Under the pieces are notes generated by a model, which had not been told where the DNA came from, made no database searches, and saw only the letters and a program-made list of their open reading frames with translations. A stretch of DNA of 41,477 bases from an uncultured Stomatobaculum sp. (GTDB lineage: Bacteria > Bacillota > Clostridia > Lachnospirales > Lachnospiraceae): positions 1 through 41,477 of the forward strand of contig NZ_CALEYG010000047.1 in assembly GCF_937924975.1 (NCBI RefSeq), given 5' to 3'. Position numbers and translations under genes: made by a program. How positions within the stretch are numbered: position 1 is the first letter of the stretch; each line of letters opens with the position of its first letter. Of the stretch, positions 15,661-24,292 are shown one piece after another.

Positions 15661-17169
15661 ATGTCAGATCAGAAAGAAGATATCATTTTATCCATACGCG
15701 GTATGTCAAAGTCCTTCGGCAGAAACCGCGTGCTGGATCACATCGACCTCGATTTGAGGCGGGGCTCCGTCATGGGTCTCATGGGGGAGAACGGTGCCGG
15801 AAAGTCCACGATGATGAAGTGCCTCTTCGGAACCTATCAGAAGGACGAGGGCGAGATTATTCTCGACGGCCATGAGGTCTCGTTCTCCGGACCGAAGGAT
15901 GCGCTGGAGAACGGAATTGCCATGGTTCATCAGGAGCTGAATCAGTGTCTGGAGCGCTCGGTCGTGGATAACCTGTTCCTCGGGCGCTATCCGGTGAACG
16001 GCGCGGGCATCGTCGACGAGGCACGTATGAAGAAAGAGGCTGCAGAGCTCTTCCGCAGTCTCGGCATGACCGTGAACCTGACGCAGCCGATGCGGAACAT
16101 GTCTGTCTCACAGCGGCAGATGTGCGAGATCGCGAAGGCAATTTCCTATCACTCGAAGATTATCGTGCTGGATGAGCCAACCTCCTCGCTCACCGAGCCC
16201 GAGGTCAGAAAACTGTTCACGATGATGCGGAAGCTCCGGGATCAGGGCATCTCCCTCATCTACATCTCTCACAAGATGGATGAGATTTTTGAGATCTGCG
16301 ATCAGGTCTCGGTGCTCCGGGACGGCAAGCTGGTCATGACGAAGGACACTTCGGAGACGAACCTCGATGAGCTGATTGCGGCGATGGTCGGTCGCTCGCT
16401 CGAGAACCGCTTCCCGCCGGTCGACAACACACCGGGCAATGATATTCTCTCGATTCAGCATCTCTCGACCAAGTTTGAGCCGCACATCCAGGACGTGACA
16501 TTCAATGTGCGCGAGGGTGAGATTTTCGGTCTCTACGGCCTGGTCGGCGCAGGCAGAACAGAGCTCCTCGAGACCATCTTCGGCATTCGCACCCGCGCGG
16601 CGGGGCGCGTCTACTATGACGGCGAGCTCATGAACTTCAATTCGGCGAAAGAGGCCATGGAGCACGGCTTCGCGTTAATTACCGAGGAGAGAAAGGCAAA
16701 CGGTCTCTTCCTCAAGGGAAATTTGACCTTTAACACGACCATTGCAAATCTGAAGCACTATAAGAACGGACCGGCACTCTCGGATCAGAAGATGGTGAAG
16801 GCGACTTCCAAGCAGCTCGCGACCATGCGCACGAAGTGCATGGGGCCTGAGGATCTGATTTCGAGCCTCTCGGGCGGCAACCAGCAGAAGGTTATCTTCG
16901 GCAAGTGGCTCGAGCGAGAGCCGAACGTCTTCATGATGGACGAGCCGACCCGCGGTATCGATGTCGGCGCAAAATATGAGATCTATGAGCTCATCATCCG
17001 CATGGCAAAAGAGGGCAAGACCATCATCGTGGTCTCCTCTGAGATGCCGGAGATTCTGGGAATCACGAACCGCATCGGCGTGATGTCGAACGGCTACCTG
17101 TCCGGCATTGTCGAGACCAAGGAGACCAATCAGGAAGAGTTGTTGCGTCTCAGCGCAAAGTACCTGTAA
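15661..17169 (+). CDS. mglA: Sugar ABC transporter ATP-binding protein (MglA-like, two ABC domains)
   Basis: Cytoplasmic ATPase that powers sugar import. The 502-residue product has two ABC domains. The first has Walker A GENGAGKST (42-50), a divergent signature MSVSQRQM and Walker B IIVLDEPTSSL. The second has the degenerate Walker A GLVGAGRTE typical of this family, a proper LSGGNQQKV signature and FMMDEPTRGID. The start is the ATG at 15661; upstream in-frame codons lie within the intercistronic hairpin. It is 15 bases ahead of the permease gene. Sugar class (galactose/glucose) is inferred from the adjacent binding protein. Confidence 0.94.
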   Translation: MSDQKEDIILSIRGMSKSFGRNRVLDHIDLDLRRGSVMGLMGENGAGKSTMMKCLFGTYQKDEGEIILDGHEVSFSGPKDALENGIAMVHQELNQCLERSVVDNLFLGRYPVNGAGIVDEARMKKEAAELFRSLGMTVNLTQPMRNMSVSQRQMCEIAKAISYHSKIIVLDEPTSSLTEPEVRKLFTMMRKLRDQGISLIYISHKMDEIFEICDQVSVLRDGKLVMTKDTSETNLDELIAAMVGRSLENRFPPVDNTPGNDILSIQHLSTKFEPHIQDVTFNVREGEIFGLYGLVGAGRTELLETIFGIRTRAAGRVYYDGELMNFNSAKEAMEHGFALITEERKANGLFLKGNLTFNTTIANLKHYKNGPALSDQKMVKATSKQLATMRTKCMGPEDLISSLSGGNQQKVIFGKWLEREPNVFMMDEPTRGIDVGAKYEIYELIIRMAKEGKTIIVVSSEMPEILGITNRIGVMSNGYLSGIVETKETNQEELLRLSAKYL

Positions 17170-17184
17170 AGTGAGGGGAGAGTT

Positions 17185-18867
17185 ATGAGTCAGTTAGGAA
17201 CAGAGAAGAGCGCTCTGCAGCACGCAGAGGAGGAGGCAAAACTCCTCGCGCCGATTCGCGCCCACATTGGAGAGATTCAGGTGAAGATCGATGTGCTCCG
17301 AAAGGACGGCAGCGATCAGGTACAGAAGCTGAAGAACCGCATTCAGCTCTTAAAAGAAGATAAGCACATCAAGAAAGAGAAGAGGGATGCGCTGATTGCC
17401 GAAAGTAATGCGGCTCTCTCGGCGGCGCAGGCTGTAGAGAGCAAGAACCAGGCCGAAGTCGCCGGGCTTGTCGCCGAGGCGGAGAGCTACTTAAAGGAGC
17501 ACTACGAGAAGGATTACTTCGGCCCGGTCAGCGAGAACTGCAAGAAAGACCGCGAGAGCGCAAAACAGCGCTACGAGGCGCGGGTCGCGGAGCTCGGCAA
17601 GGAGCACGAGCAGGAAGTGCAGCGCCTCCGGAAGGAGAACGCGCCGGATCTGCAGCAGGAGCTGAAGGACGAGAACTATGTCTACAAGAACAAGCTCTTT
17701 GACGCGAAGGTGACCTACGAGCAGGAGCTCCAGACCATCAAGGACAGACGCCATGAGGCATTCGCCGAGCAGTATCACATGATCGACCTGCTCCGCATGT
17801 CCCGCTTCACGTTTGCACAGGAGCAGGCACAGCGCATCGAGAACTACAAGTACACCTTTAATCAGCGGCAGTTCCTCTTAAAGAACGGTCTCTACATTGT
17901 CATCGTGATGATTTTCATCGCGCTCAGCATTGTGACACCGATTGTGAAGAACACGCAGCTCTTTACCTACAACAATATTCTGAACATTCTGCAGCAGGCG
18001 TCTCCGCGTATGTTCCTCGCGCTCGGCGTCGCGGGTCTGATTCTCCTGACCGGTACCGACCTCTCGATCGGAAGAATGACAGGTATGGGCATGGTCGCAG
18101 CGACTATCATCATGCATAAGGGCATCAACACCGGTGCGGTCTTCGGTAAGATTTTTGACTTTACCGGCTTGCCGTATGCGGGAAGAGCCATTTTCGCGTT
18201 GCTGGTCTGCATTGTTCTGACCACCTTCTTCACCTCGATTGCCGGCTTCTTTACGGCGCGCTTCAAGATGCACCCGTTCATTTCGACGATGTCGAACATG
18301 CTGATCATCTTCGGTCTCGTGACCTATGCGACGAAGGGCGTGTCCTTCGGTGCGATTGAGCCGGGCATCGCTTCGATGATTGTCCCGAAGGTCAACGGCT
18401 TCCCGCTCATCATTCTCTGGGCGGTCGCGGCCATCGTGATTGTCTGGTTCATCTGGAACAAGACTCGCTTCGGCAAAAACCTCTACGCAGTCGGCGGCAA
18501 CCCGGAGGCGGCTTCGGTCTCCGGTATCTCGGTCTTCGCCGTGACGATGGGCGCCTTCATGATGGCGGGTGTGCTCTACGGCTTCGGCGCATGGCTTGAG
18601 TGCGCGCGCATGGTGGGTTCCGGTTCGGCGGCTTACGGCCAGGGCTGGGACATGGACGCAATCGCAGCCTGCGTGGTCGGCGGTGTCTCCTTCACCGGCG
18701 GTATCGGTAAGATTTCCGGCGTTGTGGTCGGTGTGCTGATCTTCACGGCACTCACCTATTCGCTGACCATTCTCGGTATCGACACGAACCTCCAGTTCGT
18801 CTTCGAGGGCATCATCATCCTGACGGCTGTCACCCTGGACTGCTTAAAGTATGTCCAGAAGAAGTAA
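17185..18867 (+). CDS. mglC: Sugar ABC transporter permease (MglC-like) with long N-terminal coiled-coil extension
   Basis: Membrane permease, 560 residues; ordinary MglC is about 336. Residues from about 231 onward are a complete permease with 8-10 hydrophobic segments and the family motifs GTDLSIGRM, GGNPEAASVSGI and VGGVSFTGGIG. Residues 1-230 are an added soluble region rich in Glu, Lys, Gln and Ala with long stretches of heptad-like pattern (about 10-90, 110-165, 175-215), predicted coiled coil. There is no signal peptide, so the extension should lie in the cytoplasm near the ATPase. The start ATG follows GTGAGGGGAGAGTT. No stop or frameshift separates the parts, so this is a single polypeptide. 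Role of the extension is unknown. Confidence 0.92.
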   Translation: MSQLGTEKSALQHAEEEAKLLAPIRAHIGEIQVKIDVLRKDGSDQVQKLKNRIQLLKEDKHIKKEKRDALIAESNAALSAAQAVESKNQAEVAGLVAEAESYLKEHYEKDYFGPVSENCKKDRESAKQRYEARVAELGKEHEQEVQRLRKENAPDLQQELKDENYVYKNKLFDAKVTYEQELQTIKDRRHEAFAEQYHMIDLLRMSRFTFAQEQAQRIENYKYTFNQRQFLLKNGLYIVIVMIFIALSIVTPIVKNTQLFTYNNILNILQQASPRMFLALGVAGLILLTGTDLSIGRMTGMGMVAATIIMHKGINTGAVFGKIFDFTGLPYAGRAIFALLVCIVLTTFFTSIAGFFTARFKMHPFISTMSNMLIIFGLVTYATKGVSFGAIEPGIASMIVPKVNGFPLIILWAVAAIVIVWFIWNKTRFGKNLYAVGGNPEAASVSGISVFAVTMGAFMMAGVLYGFGAWLECARMVGSGSAAYGQGWDMDAIAACVVGGVSFTGGIGKISGVVVGVLIFTALTYSLTILGIDTNLQFVFEGIIILTAVTLDCLKYVQKK

Positions 18868-18900
18868 GAGACTTCCCGTCGGACGGAAAGAGCCCGCATA

Positions 18901-18909
18901 TGCTATACT
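18901..18909 (+). promoter_or_regulatory. Possible extended -10 promoter for the sensor operon
   Basis: TGCTATACT, an extended -10 element, abuts the mgl terminator. A start would fall inside the 5' arm of that hairpin, so transcripts from here would escape termination. No consensus -35 is visible. Confidence 0.4.
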
Positions 18910-18910
18910 G

Positions 18911-18938
18911 AAACCGCAGCTTACGCTGCGGTTTTTTT
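18911..18938 (+). terminator. Terminator after the mgl operon
   Basis: AAACCGCAGC (18911-18920), a TTAC loop and GCTGCGGTTT (18925-18934), with T continuing to 18938. It separates the transporter from the regulator operon, whose first ATG is only 20 bases further on. Confidence 0.92.
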
Positions 18939-18957
18939 GAATTCGGGAGGAAAGACT

Positions 18958-20562
18958 ATGCCCTATTCTTGTATGCTGGTGGATGATGAGGAAGATGTGA
19001 TCAATGCAATACGGCGCACCATAGACTGGGAGAGCCTCGGTTTCTCCGTGCCGACAGAGGCACATAACGGGCTCGAGGCACTCGAGTTCGCGGAGGAGAG
19101 CACGCCGGATGTCGTGCTGACCGACATCAAGATGCCGTATATGGACGGTCTGGAGCTCGCGCACCGCTTAAAGGAGCTTTATCCGAACATCCGCATTGTC
19201 GTCTTTTCCGGCTTCGATGAATTTGAATACGCACGCGAGGCGCTGCGCCTCGAGGCGGAAGAATATATTTTGAAACCCATTCACGCGGCGGAGCTGTCAA
19301 AACTCTTTCTCCGAATCCGGGAGCGGCTCGACGCCGAGCGGGCGGAGCGGCAAAATGTGGAGCAGCTCCGCGCCTACTATGAAAAGAGCCTGCCTCGCCT
19401 GCAGGAGAGTTTTTTTGTGTCTCTCCTGGACGGAAAAATTCCGGAGGAGGAGCTCATGCGCCAGGCAGAGGACTACCAGCTGAGCTTTGAGCGCTCGCCC
19501 TATGTGGCAGCGGTGATTCACACGGGGAGCGCGGGACTGCCGGTCGGTGTCAGCGCGGTGCTCCTCGCGGCTTCTGTCCGAAAGCTCGCGGAGGAGAAGC
19601 TCGGCGAGAAATTTTTGGCGCGTTTTTTCGGCTATCTCGGCAACACGGTCATGCTGGTCTCGCTCGGTGCGTCAGGGCAGCTCCGCTTCCTGACCGACGC
19701 CTGTGACAAGTTCTGCCGTCTGGCGGCCGCCAAGCTCGGCGCGACGGTCACGATCGGCATCGGAAAGGCCTGCGGAGAGCTGTCGAAACTCAGAGATTCC
19801 TACACAGGCGCGAGAAATGCGCTCTCGTACCGCATGATTTACGGGACGGGGAAGGCCATCAGCATTTCGGAGATTGCGCCGCAGGAGAAAAGCGGAACCG
19901 AGCTCTCGGAGCAGGCATCCATGCAGGACATTTTCCGGAAGATGCGCATGGAGCAAGAGGAGGAATTAAGTGCTGCGATTGCGCGCTACATGGCGGACAA
20001 CGCAGCCGCGCAGGGCTCGGTGCAGGAGTACCGTTTTTTTGTGATGGGGACAGCCGGGGAGCTGTACCGCTTTGCGAAGGACAATGAGCTGAGCACCGAG
20101 GAGATATTCGGCGACAACGACGCGATGTACCGGATATTACAGCAGTTAGAACCCGGGGAACTCACGAGCTGGATGGACGGGGTCTGTCGGAAAATGCGAG
20201 AGATGATACAGCATAAGCGCGCGGACAGCGCGCGCTCTTTTGCGGCCCGCGCGATTGACCATGTGAATGAGCACTATGCCGACGGCGATCTCACGGTCGA
20301 TGCGATGTGCTCCTACCTGAATGTGAGCGCCGCCTACTTTTCGACCGTCTTTAAGCGGGAGACCGGCAAGACCTTTGTGCAGTATCTGACCGACCTCCGC
20401 ATGGAAAAGGCGGTGAGACTTCTGCTCTCGACCAATGAGAAGACCTATATGATTGCGCGGAAGGTCGGCTATGCCGATCCGAACTATTTCAGCTATGTCT
20501 TCAAAAAACAGTTCGGCATGTCGCCGAGCAAATATAAGGACAGCCGCGAGGCGGCGCAATGA
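18958..20562 (+). CDS. Response regulator with AraC-type DNA-binding domain (YesN-like)
   Basis: A 534-residue two-component regulator. The receiver domain (1-120) has the acidic pocket VDDEED, phospho-acceptor Asp56 in LTDIKMPYMDG, and Lys in the EEYILKP motif. A long middle region (about 125-415) has no domain I can name with certainty. The C-terminal 100 residues are an AraC/XylS double helix-turn-helix (CSYLNVSAAYFSTVFKRETG, then IARKVGYADPNYFSYVFKKQFG). The start at 18958 has GGGAGG upstream. It overlaps the kinase gene by four bases. By analogy with YesMN-type systems and its location, it probably controls the upstream mgl operon. Confidence 0.92.
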   Translation: MPYSCMLVDDEEDVINAIRRTIDWESLGFSVPTEAHNGLEALEFAEESTPDVVLTDIKMPYMDGLELAHRLKELYPNIRIVVFSGFDEFEYAREALRLEAEEYILKPIHAAELSKLFLRIRERLDAERAERQNVEQLRAYYEKSLPRLQESFFVSLLDGKIPEEELMRQAEDYQLSFERSPYVAAVIHTGSAGLPVGVSAVLLAASVRKLAEEKLGEKFLARFFGYLGNTVMLVSLGASGQLRFLTDACDKFCRLAAAKLGATVTIGIGKACGELSKLRDSYTGARNALSYRMIYGTGKAISISEIAPQEKSGTELSEQASMQDIFRKMRMEQEEELSAAIARYMADNAAAQGSVQEYRFFVMGTAGELYRFAKDNELSTEEIFGDNDAMYRILQQLEPGELTSWMDGVCRKMREMIQHKRADSARSFAARAIDHVNEHYADGDLTVDAMCSYLNVSAAYFSTVFKRETGKTFVQYLTDLRMEKAVRLLLSTNEKTYMIARKVGYADPNYFSYVFKKQFGMSPSKYKDSREAAQ

Positions 20563-22349
20563 GACTGCCGGAATTTTTCACGCTGCCGCGGTCCATTCGT
20601 TTCATCATCGTCGTTGCCTTTACGGCGGTCTCTGTCAGCATCACAGGACTGCTCGGCGTGGGGCTGTATCGTATTTTTGCGCGCCACACCGAACGACTCC
20701 TCACCGAGAGCAGCGCGCAGCTCTTGCACCGCGTTTCGGAAAATCTGGGCGACTATCTAAAGAATATGCGCGCGCTCTCGGATGCGATTTACTATGCCTC
20801 GATTAAGAGCAAGGACTTTGCCGTGGACAATACGAACCGCGAGATGGAGCTGCTCTACGAGGCAAACCGTGACGATCTGATTAGCCTTGCACTCTACCGG
20901 CGGGACGGGACGCTCCTCGGCGCAGCCCCGGTCGCGGTTCAGAAACAGGATGTCGATGTGCGGCGGCAGGCCTGGTTTCAGAGCGCGGCGGAGAAGGTCG
21001 AAAATCTGCACTTTTCGACGCCGCATGTGCAGGATCTCTTTGACGATCCGAGCTACCGCTATCACTGGGTCATCTCGCTGAGCCGCGCGGTCGAGTTAAA
21101 CAAGGGCGGCCAGAGCAGCGAGGGCATATTGCTGGTCGACATGAACTATAAGAGTGTAGCGGACATGCTGGACGATGTGAACCAGGACAGCGCGGGACGA
21201 TATGTCTACCTCTGTGACAGCCGCGGAGATATCATTTACCATCCGCGCCGCATGCAGATTGACGCGGGTCTCGTGGCGGAGAACAATCTCACGGAGGCCG
21301 GATACGCGGACGGCGCCCACCGGGAGTATTTTCAGGGAGAGCGGCGGGAGGTCGTCGTCGAGACGGTGAGCTACACCGGATGGAAGCTGATCAGTGTGAT
21401 ACCGGGCACTTATTTTGCGCTGGGCCTCTTAAATGCGAGACAACTGGCGCTCGCTTTTGTGCTGCTCACAGCGGCGGCACTCGCGCTCGTGAACCGCCTC
21501 ATGGCGGCTCAGGTTTCAAAGCCGCTGATCCGGCTGAACGAGTCCATCCGGAAACTGGAGCTCGGGCAGGACAGCAAAATCTATGTCGGCGGCAGCGCGG
21601 AAGTGCGGCATCTCGGGCGTACGCTACAGTCCTATGTGCGGGAGATTCAGCTCCTTATGCGGGATATTGTGCGCGAGCAGGAGGAGAAGCGAAAGAGTGA
21701 GCTCGACGCACTCCAGTCGCAGATTAACCCGCACTTTCTCTATAACACGCTGGACTCAATCGTCTGGATGATTGAGGGACAGCGCTACGACGACGCGGTT
21801 GTCATGATTACCGAGCTCGCGAGCCTGTTCCGCATCAGTTTGAGCGGCGGCAAGACCATCATTTCGATGGAGGCGGAGCTTCGACACGCGGAAAATTATA
21901 TGAATATCCAGAAAGTCCGCTTTAAGAACAGCTTTCGCGTGCGCTATGAGATTGATCCGGAAGTGCGGAATTACTGCACAGTCAAACTGATACTCCAGCC
22001 GATTCTGGAGAACGCGATTTACTACGGCGTGAAGGGCATGGAGGACGAGGGCGAAATCCTGCTCCGCGCGGAACTGCGGGACGGCGAACTTCTGCTCACA
22101 GTGCGTGACAACGGTTTCGGCATTCCGGAAGAGGAAGTTCCGCTTCTTTTGCGGGAAGGTGAGCGGCGACCGAGCCGCGGCTCCGGCGTGGGACTTTTGA
22201 ATGTGCAGCGCCGGATTCAGCTTCGCTTCGGGGAGCACTACGGTCTTCATATCGAGAGCGAGCCGGATGAGGGGACCGAAGTGCGCATATGCTTACCGGC
22301 CGTTCCCTACAATGAAGAGAACAGACAGCGTCTGGAGGAGGGAAGATGA
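20559..22349 (+). CDS. Sensor histidine kinase (YesM-like, extracellular Cache-type sensor)
   Basis: A 596-residue membrane kinase. A first membrane helix (about 14-38) and a second (about 289-312) flank an extracellular region with the look of a double Cache domain. A HAMP linker (about 313-370), the His_kinase motif QINPHFLYNTLDSI with His392, and an ATPase domain with ILQPILENAIYYG, DNGFGIP and GSGVGLLNVQRR follow. It phosphorylates the adjacent regulator. Two sugar-binding-protein genes follow in the same operon, suggesting that bound sugar is presented to the kinase's outer domain, as in other kinase plus binding-protein sensors. That interaction is inference. Confidence 0.92.
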   Translation: MRLPEFFTLPRSIRFIIVVAFTAVSVSITGLLGVGLYRIFARHTERLLTESSAQLLHRVSENLGDYLKNMRALSDAIYYASIKSKDFAVDNTNREMELLYEANRDDLISLALYRRDGTLLGAAPVAVQKQDVDVRRQAWFQSAAEKVENLHFSTPHVQDLFDDPSYRYHWVISLSRAVELNKGGQSSEGILLVDMNYKSVADMLDDVNQDSAGRYVYLCDSRGDIIYHPRRMQIDAGLVAENNLTEAGYADGAHREYFQGERREVVVETVSYTGWKLISVIPGTYFALGLLNARQLALAFVLLTAAALALVNRLMAAQVSKPLIRLNESIRKLELGQDSKIYVGGSAEVRHLGRTLQSYVREIQLLMRDIVREQEEKRKSELDALQSQINPHFLYNTLDSIVWMIEGQRYDDAVVMITELASLFRISLSGGKTIISMEAELRHAENYMNIQKVRFKNSFRVRYEIDPEVRNYCTVKLILQPILENAIYYGVKGMEDEGEILLRAELRDGELLLTVRDNGFGIPEEEVPLLLREGERRPSRGSGVGLLNVQRRIQLRFGEHYGLHIESEPDEGTEVRICLPAVPYNEENRQRLEEGR

Positions 22350-23254
22350 GGCGGCATATCGTGCTCGGGGCAGTGACCATCGCAGCGACGGCGCTCGCAC
22401 TGCTGCTCATTCTGCAGACGACCAGGCAGACAGAGCCGCAGCGCGCTCGAATCGCCGTTCTCACGCGTCGTGATGTGGATGTCAGCGATGCGGCGCTCTT
22501 TGCGGGCATGGAGAAAGCCGCGGAGGACAGCAAAGTGATTCTGAACTATGTCGTTGTGCCGCCGACAGCGACGCTCGCAGAAGAGCAGGTGCTCGCCGGG
22601 CAGGAAATTGCGGACGGCGCGAGAGCGGTGCTTCTCGAGCCGGTTGCGACGGCGGGGAGCGGCAAAATGGCGGAGGAATTGTCCCAGCGCGCCGCTGTGG
22701 TGTTGCTCGGCGAACGCGCCGACACGGAGGCCGCCGGGCACTTCGGCAGTGTGAGTGCCGACAATTATGCAATCGGCGTGGCGCTCGGCAAGGAGATAGC
22801 CGCGCTCCTGCCGGACGGCGGCCGGATTGCGCTGTTGCCGGAGAGCGACGCGCGAGGCTCGATTGCGGCGCGGAGACAGGGCATTCGGGAGGCGCTCCGC
22901 GGGAGTGCCGTTCAGGTGCAGGAGGAGACGCAGGGCGTAGCGCTTCTTGTGGGCCTCGAGGACAGTGCGCTGACTGCGGCGGCGGAGAGCGCGGCGGCGG
23001 AAGAAAAACGGCCGCTGGTGGTCGGTGTCGGGAATTCAAACCGGAATATCTACGCGCTGGACCGGGGCGACATCGCCGATATGATAGTGATCAACGAATT
23101 CAACATGGGCTATCTCGCGGTCGCCGAGGCAAAGAAAAAACTCTCGAGCGGGCTCCGGGAAATGGAACAGCTGAGAGTCGGCGACACGCTGGTCGCAAGG
23201 GATACCATGTTCAGCGCAGAAAATCAGAAATTACTCTTTCCGCTGGTGCGGTGA
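22346..23254 (+). CDS. Membrane-anchored periplasmic-binding-protein-like sensor component
   Basis: A 302-residue protein with an N-terminal hydrophobic anchor (about 5-25) without a lipobox or clear cleavage site, then a type-1 periplasmic-binding fold (ARIAVLTRRDVDV, ARAVLLEPVA, GSVSADNYAIGVALGKEIA, RPLVVGVGNSNRN). Compared with MglB it lacks the Asn-Arg and His-Asp-Arg sugar contacts, so it may bind another ligand or none. It overlaps the kinase stop by four bases, so it is made with the kinase. Likely role: accessory sensor or bridge between the sugar receptor and the kinase. Role is inferred from context. Confidence 0.75.
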   Translation: MRRHIVLGAVTIAATALALLLILQTTRQTEPQRARIAVLTRRDVDVSDAALFAGMEKAAEDSKVILNYVVVPPTATLAEEQVLAGQEIADGARAVLLEPVATAGSGKMAEELSQRAAVVLLGERADTEAAGHFGSVSADNYAIGVALGKEIAALLPDGGRIALLPESDARGSIAARRQGIREALRGSAVQVQEETQGVALLVGLEDSALTAAAESAAAEEKRPLVVGVGNSNRNIYALDRGDIADMIVINEFNMGYLAVAEAKKKLSSGLREMEQLRVGDTLVARDTMFSAENQKLLFPLVR

Positions 23255-23266
23255 AAGCGAGGCGAG

Positions 23267-24292
23267 ATGCAAAAGCGAATTCTGTGTGTGCTGTCACTGC
23301 TGCTCACGCTCGTGCTGCTCACGGGCTGTACAGCGCAGCGCGCGCACAGCAAAAAGAAAGTGCGAATCGGCGTGAGTGTCTATGACAGCTACGATACCTT
23401 TATCGCAGAGCTGACCGGGGCCTTCCGGGAGAACGCCGCGCTGCAACAGGGGAGTGTGCAGATTGAGATGAGCGATGCCGCGCGGAGTCAGGAATTGCAG
23501 GACAAGGCCGTGCGGCAGATGCTCGACAACGGCTGCGACATCATCTGTGTGAACCTGGTCGACCGGACGGCGCCCGGAAAAATCATCGATATGGCAAAGA
23601 AGAAGGGCGTCCCTATCATCTTCTTTAACCGGGAGCTGGTTGAAGAGGATCTGGAGCGCTGGAATAAGCTCTACTATGTCGGCGCCGATGCGAAGGAGTC
23701 CGGCGTCATTCAGGGGAGGCTTGCGGCCGCCTATTTAAAGGCGCACCCCGAGGAAGACCGAAACCAAGACGGTGTGATTCAATATGTGGTGCTCGAGGGA
23801 GAGGCGGGTCATCAGGACGCGATTCTCCGGACCGAGTATGCGACCTCGACCCTCCGGGATGAGGGCGTCGCACTCGAAAAACTCGGCTATGCGCTCGCAA
23901 ACTGGAACCGCCTGCAGGCGCAGACGCAGGTGCGGCAGCTGCTCACAAGCTACGGCAGCCGGATTGAGCTGATACTCGCGAACAACGACGACATGGCGCT
24001 CGGCGCGCTGGATGCCTATCGCGAGAGCGCTGTCACGCCCCCGCCCGTCTTCGGCATCGACGGCACGAATCCGGGGATCACGGCGGTGCGGGAGGGGAGC
24101 CTGACCGGCACCGTCAGAAACGACAGCGAGGGACAGGCAAAGGCAATGCTCTCCCTCGCGCTCTCGCTCTCAACCGGCGGGAAGTGCGAGTATCCGCTCA
24201 CAGAGGGGCGGTATATCCGTCTGCCCTATGAGCCGATTACGGCGGCAAGTCTCTCTTCCATGACAGAGAGAAGCGGCGCGGTTTCCCGCTGA
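23267..24292 (+). CDS. Galactose/glucose-binding lipoprotein of normal domain order (sensor receptor)
   Basis: A 341-residue lipoprotein with lipobox LTGC (Cys21) and the MglB fold in the usual order. All ten sugar contacts of Escherichia coli MglB can be matched: Asp and Phe in YDSYDTF, Asn in FFNREL, His/Asp/Arg in GHQDAILRT, Trp in LANWNR, Asn in LANNDD, Asp in FGIDGT and Asn in GTVRNDSEG. It ends the RR-kinase operon and is 8 kb from the transporter, so it is probably the sugar receptor for the sensor and not an import receptor. Its last 67 bases overlap the end of a minus-strand gene. It is a useful control for the permuted homologue at 14282. Confidence 0.88.
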   Translation: MQKRILCVLSLLLTLVLLTGCTAQRAHSKKKVRIGVSVYDSYDTFIAELTGAFRENAALQQGSVQIEMSDAARSQELQDKAVRQMLDNGCDIICVNLVDRTAPGKIIDMAKKKGVPIIFFNRELVEEDLERWNKLYYVGADAKESGVIQGRLAAAYLKAHPEEDRNQDGVIQYVVLEGEAGHQDAILRTEYATSTLRDEGVALEKLGYALANWNRLQAQTQVRQLLTSYGSRIELILANNDDMALGALDAYRESAVTPPPVFGIDGTNPGITAVREGSLTGTVRNDSEGQAKAMLSLALSLSTGGKCEYPLTEGRYIRLPYEPITAASLSSMTERSGAVSR

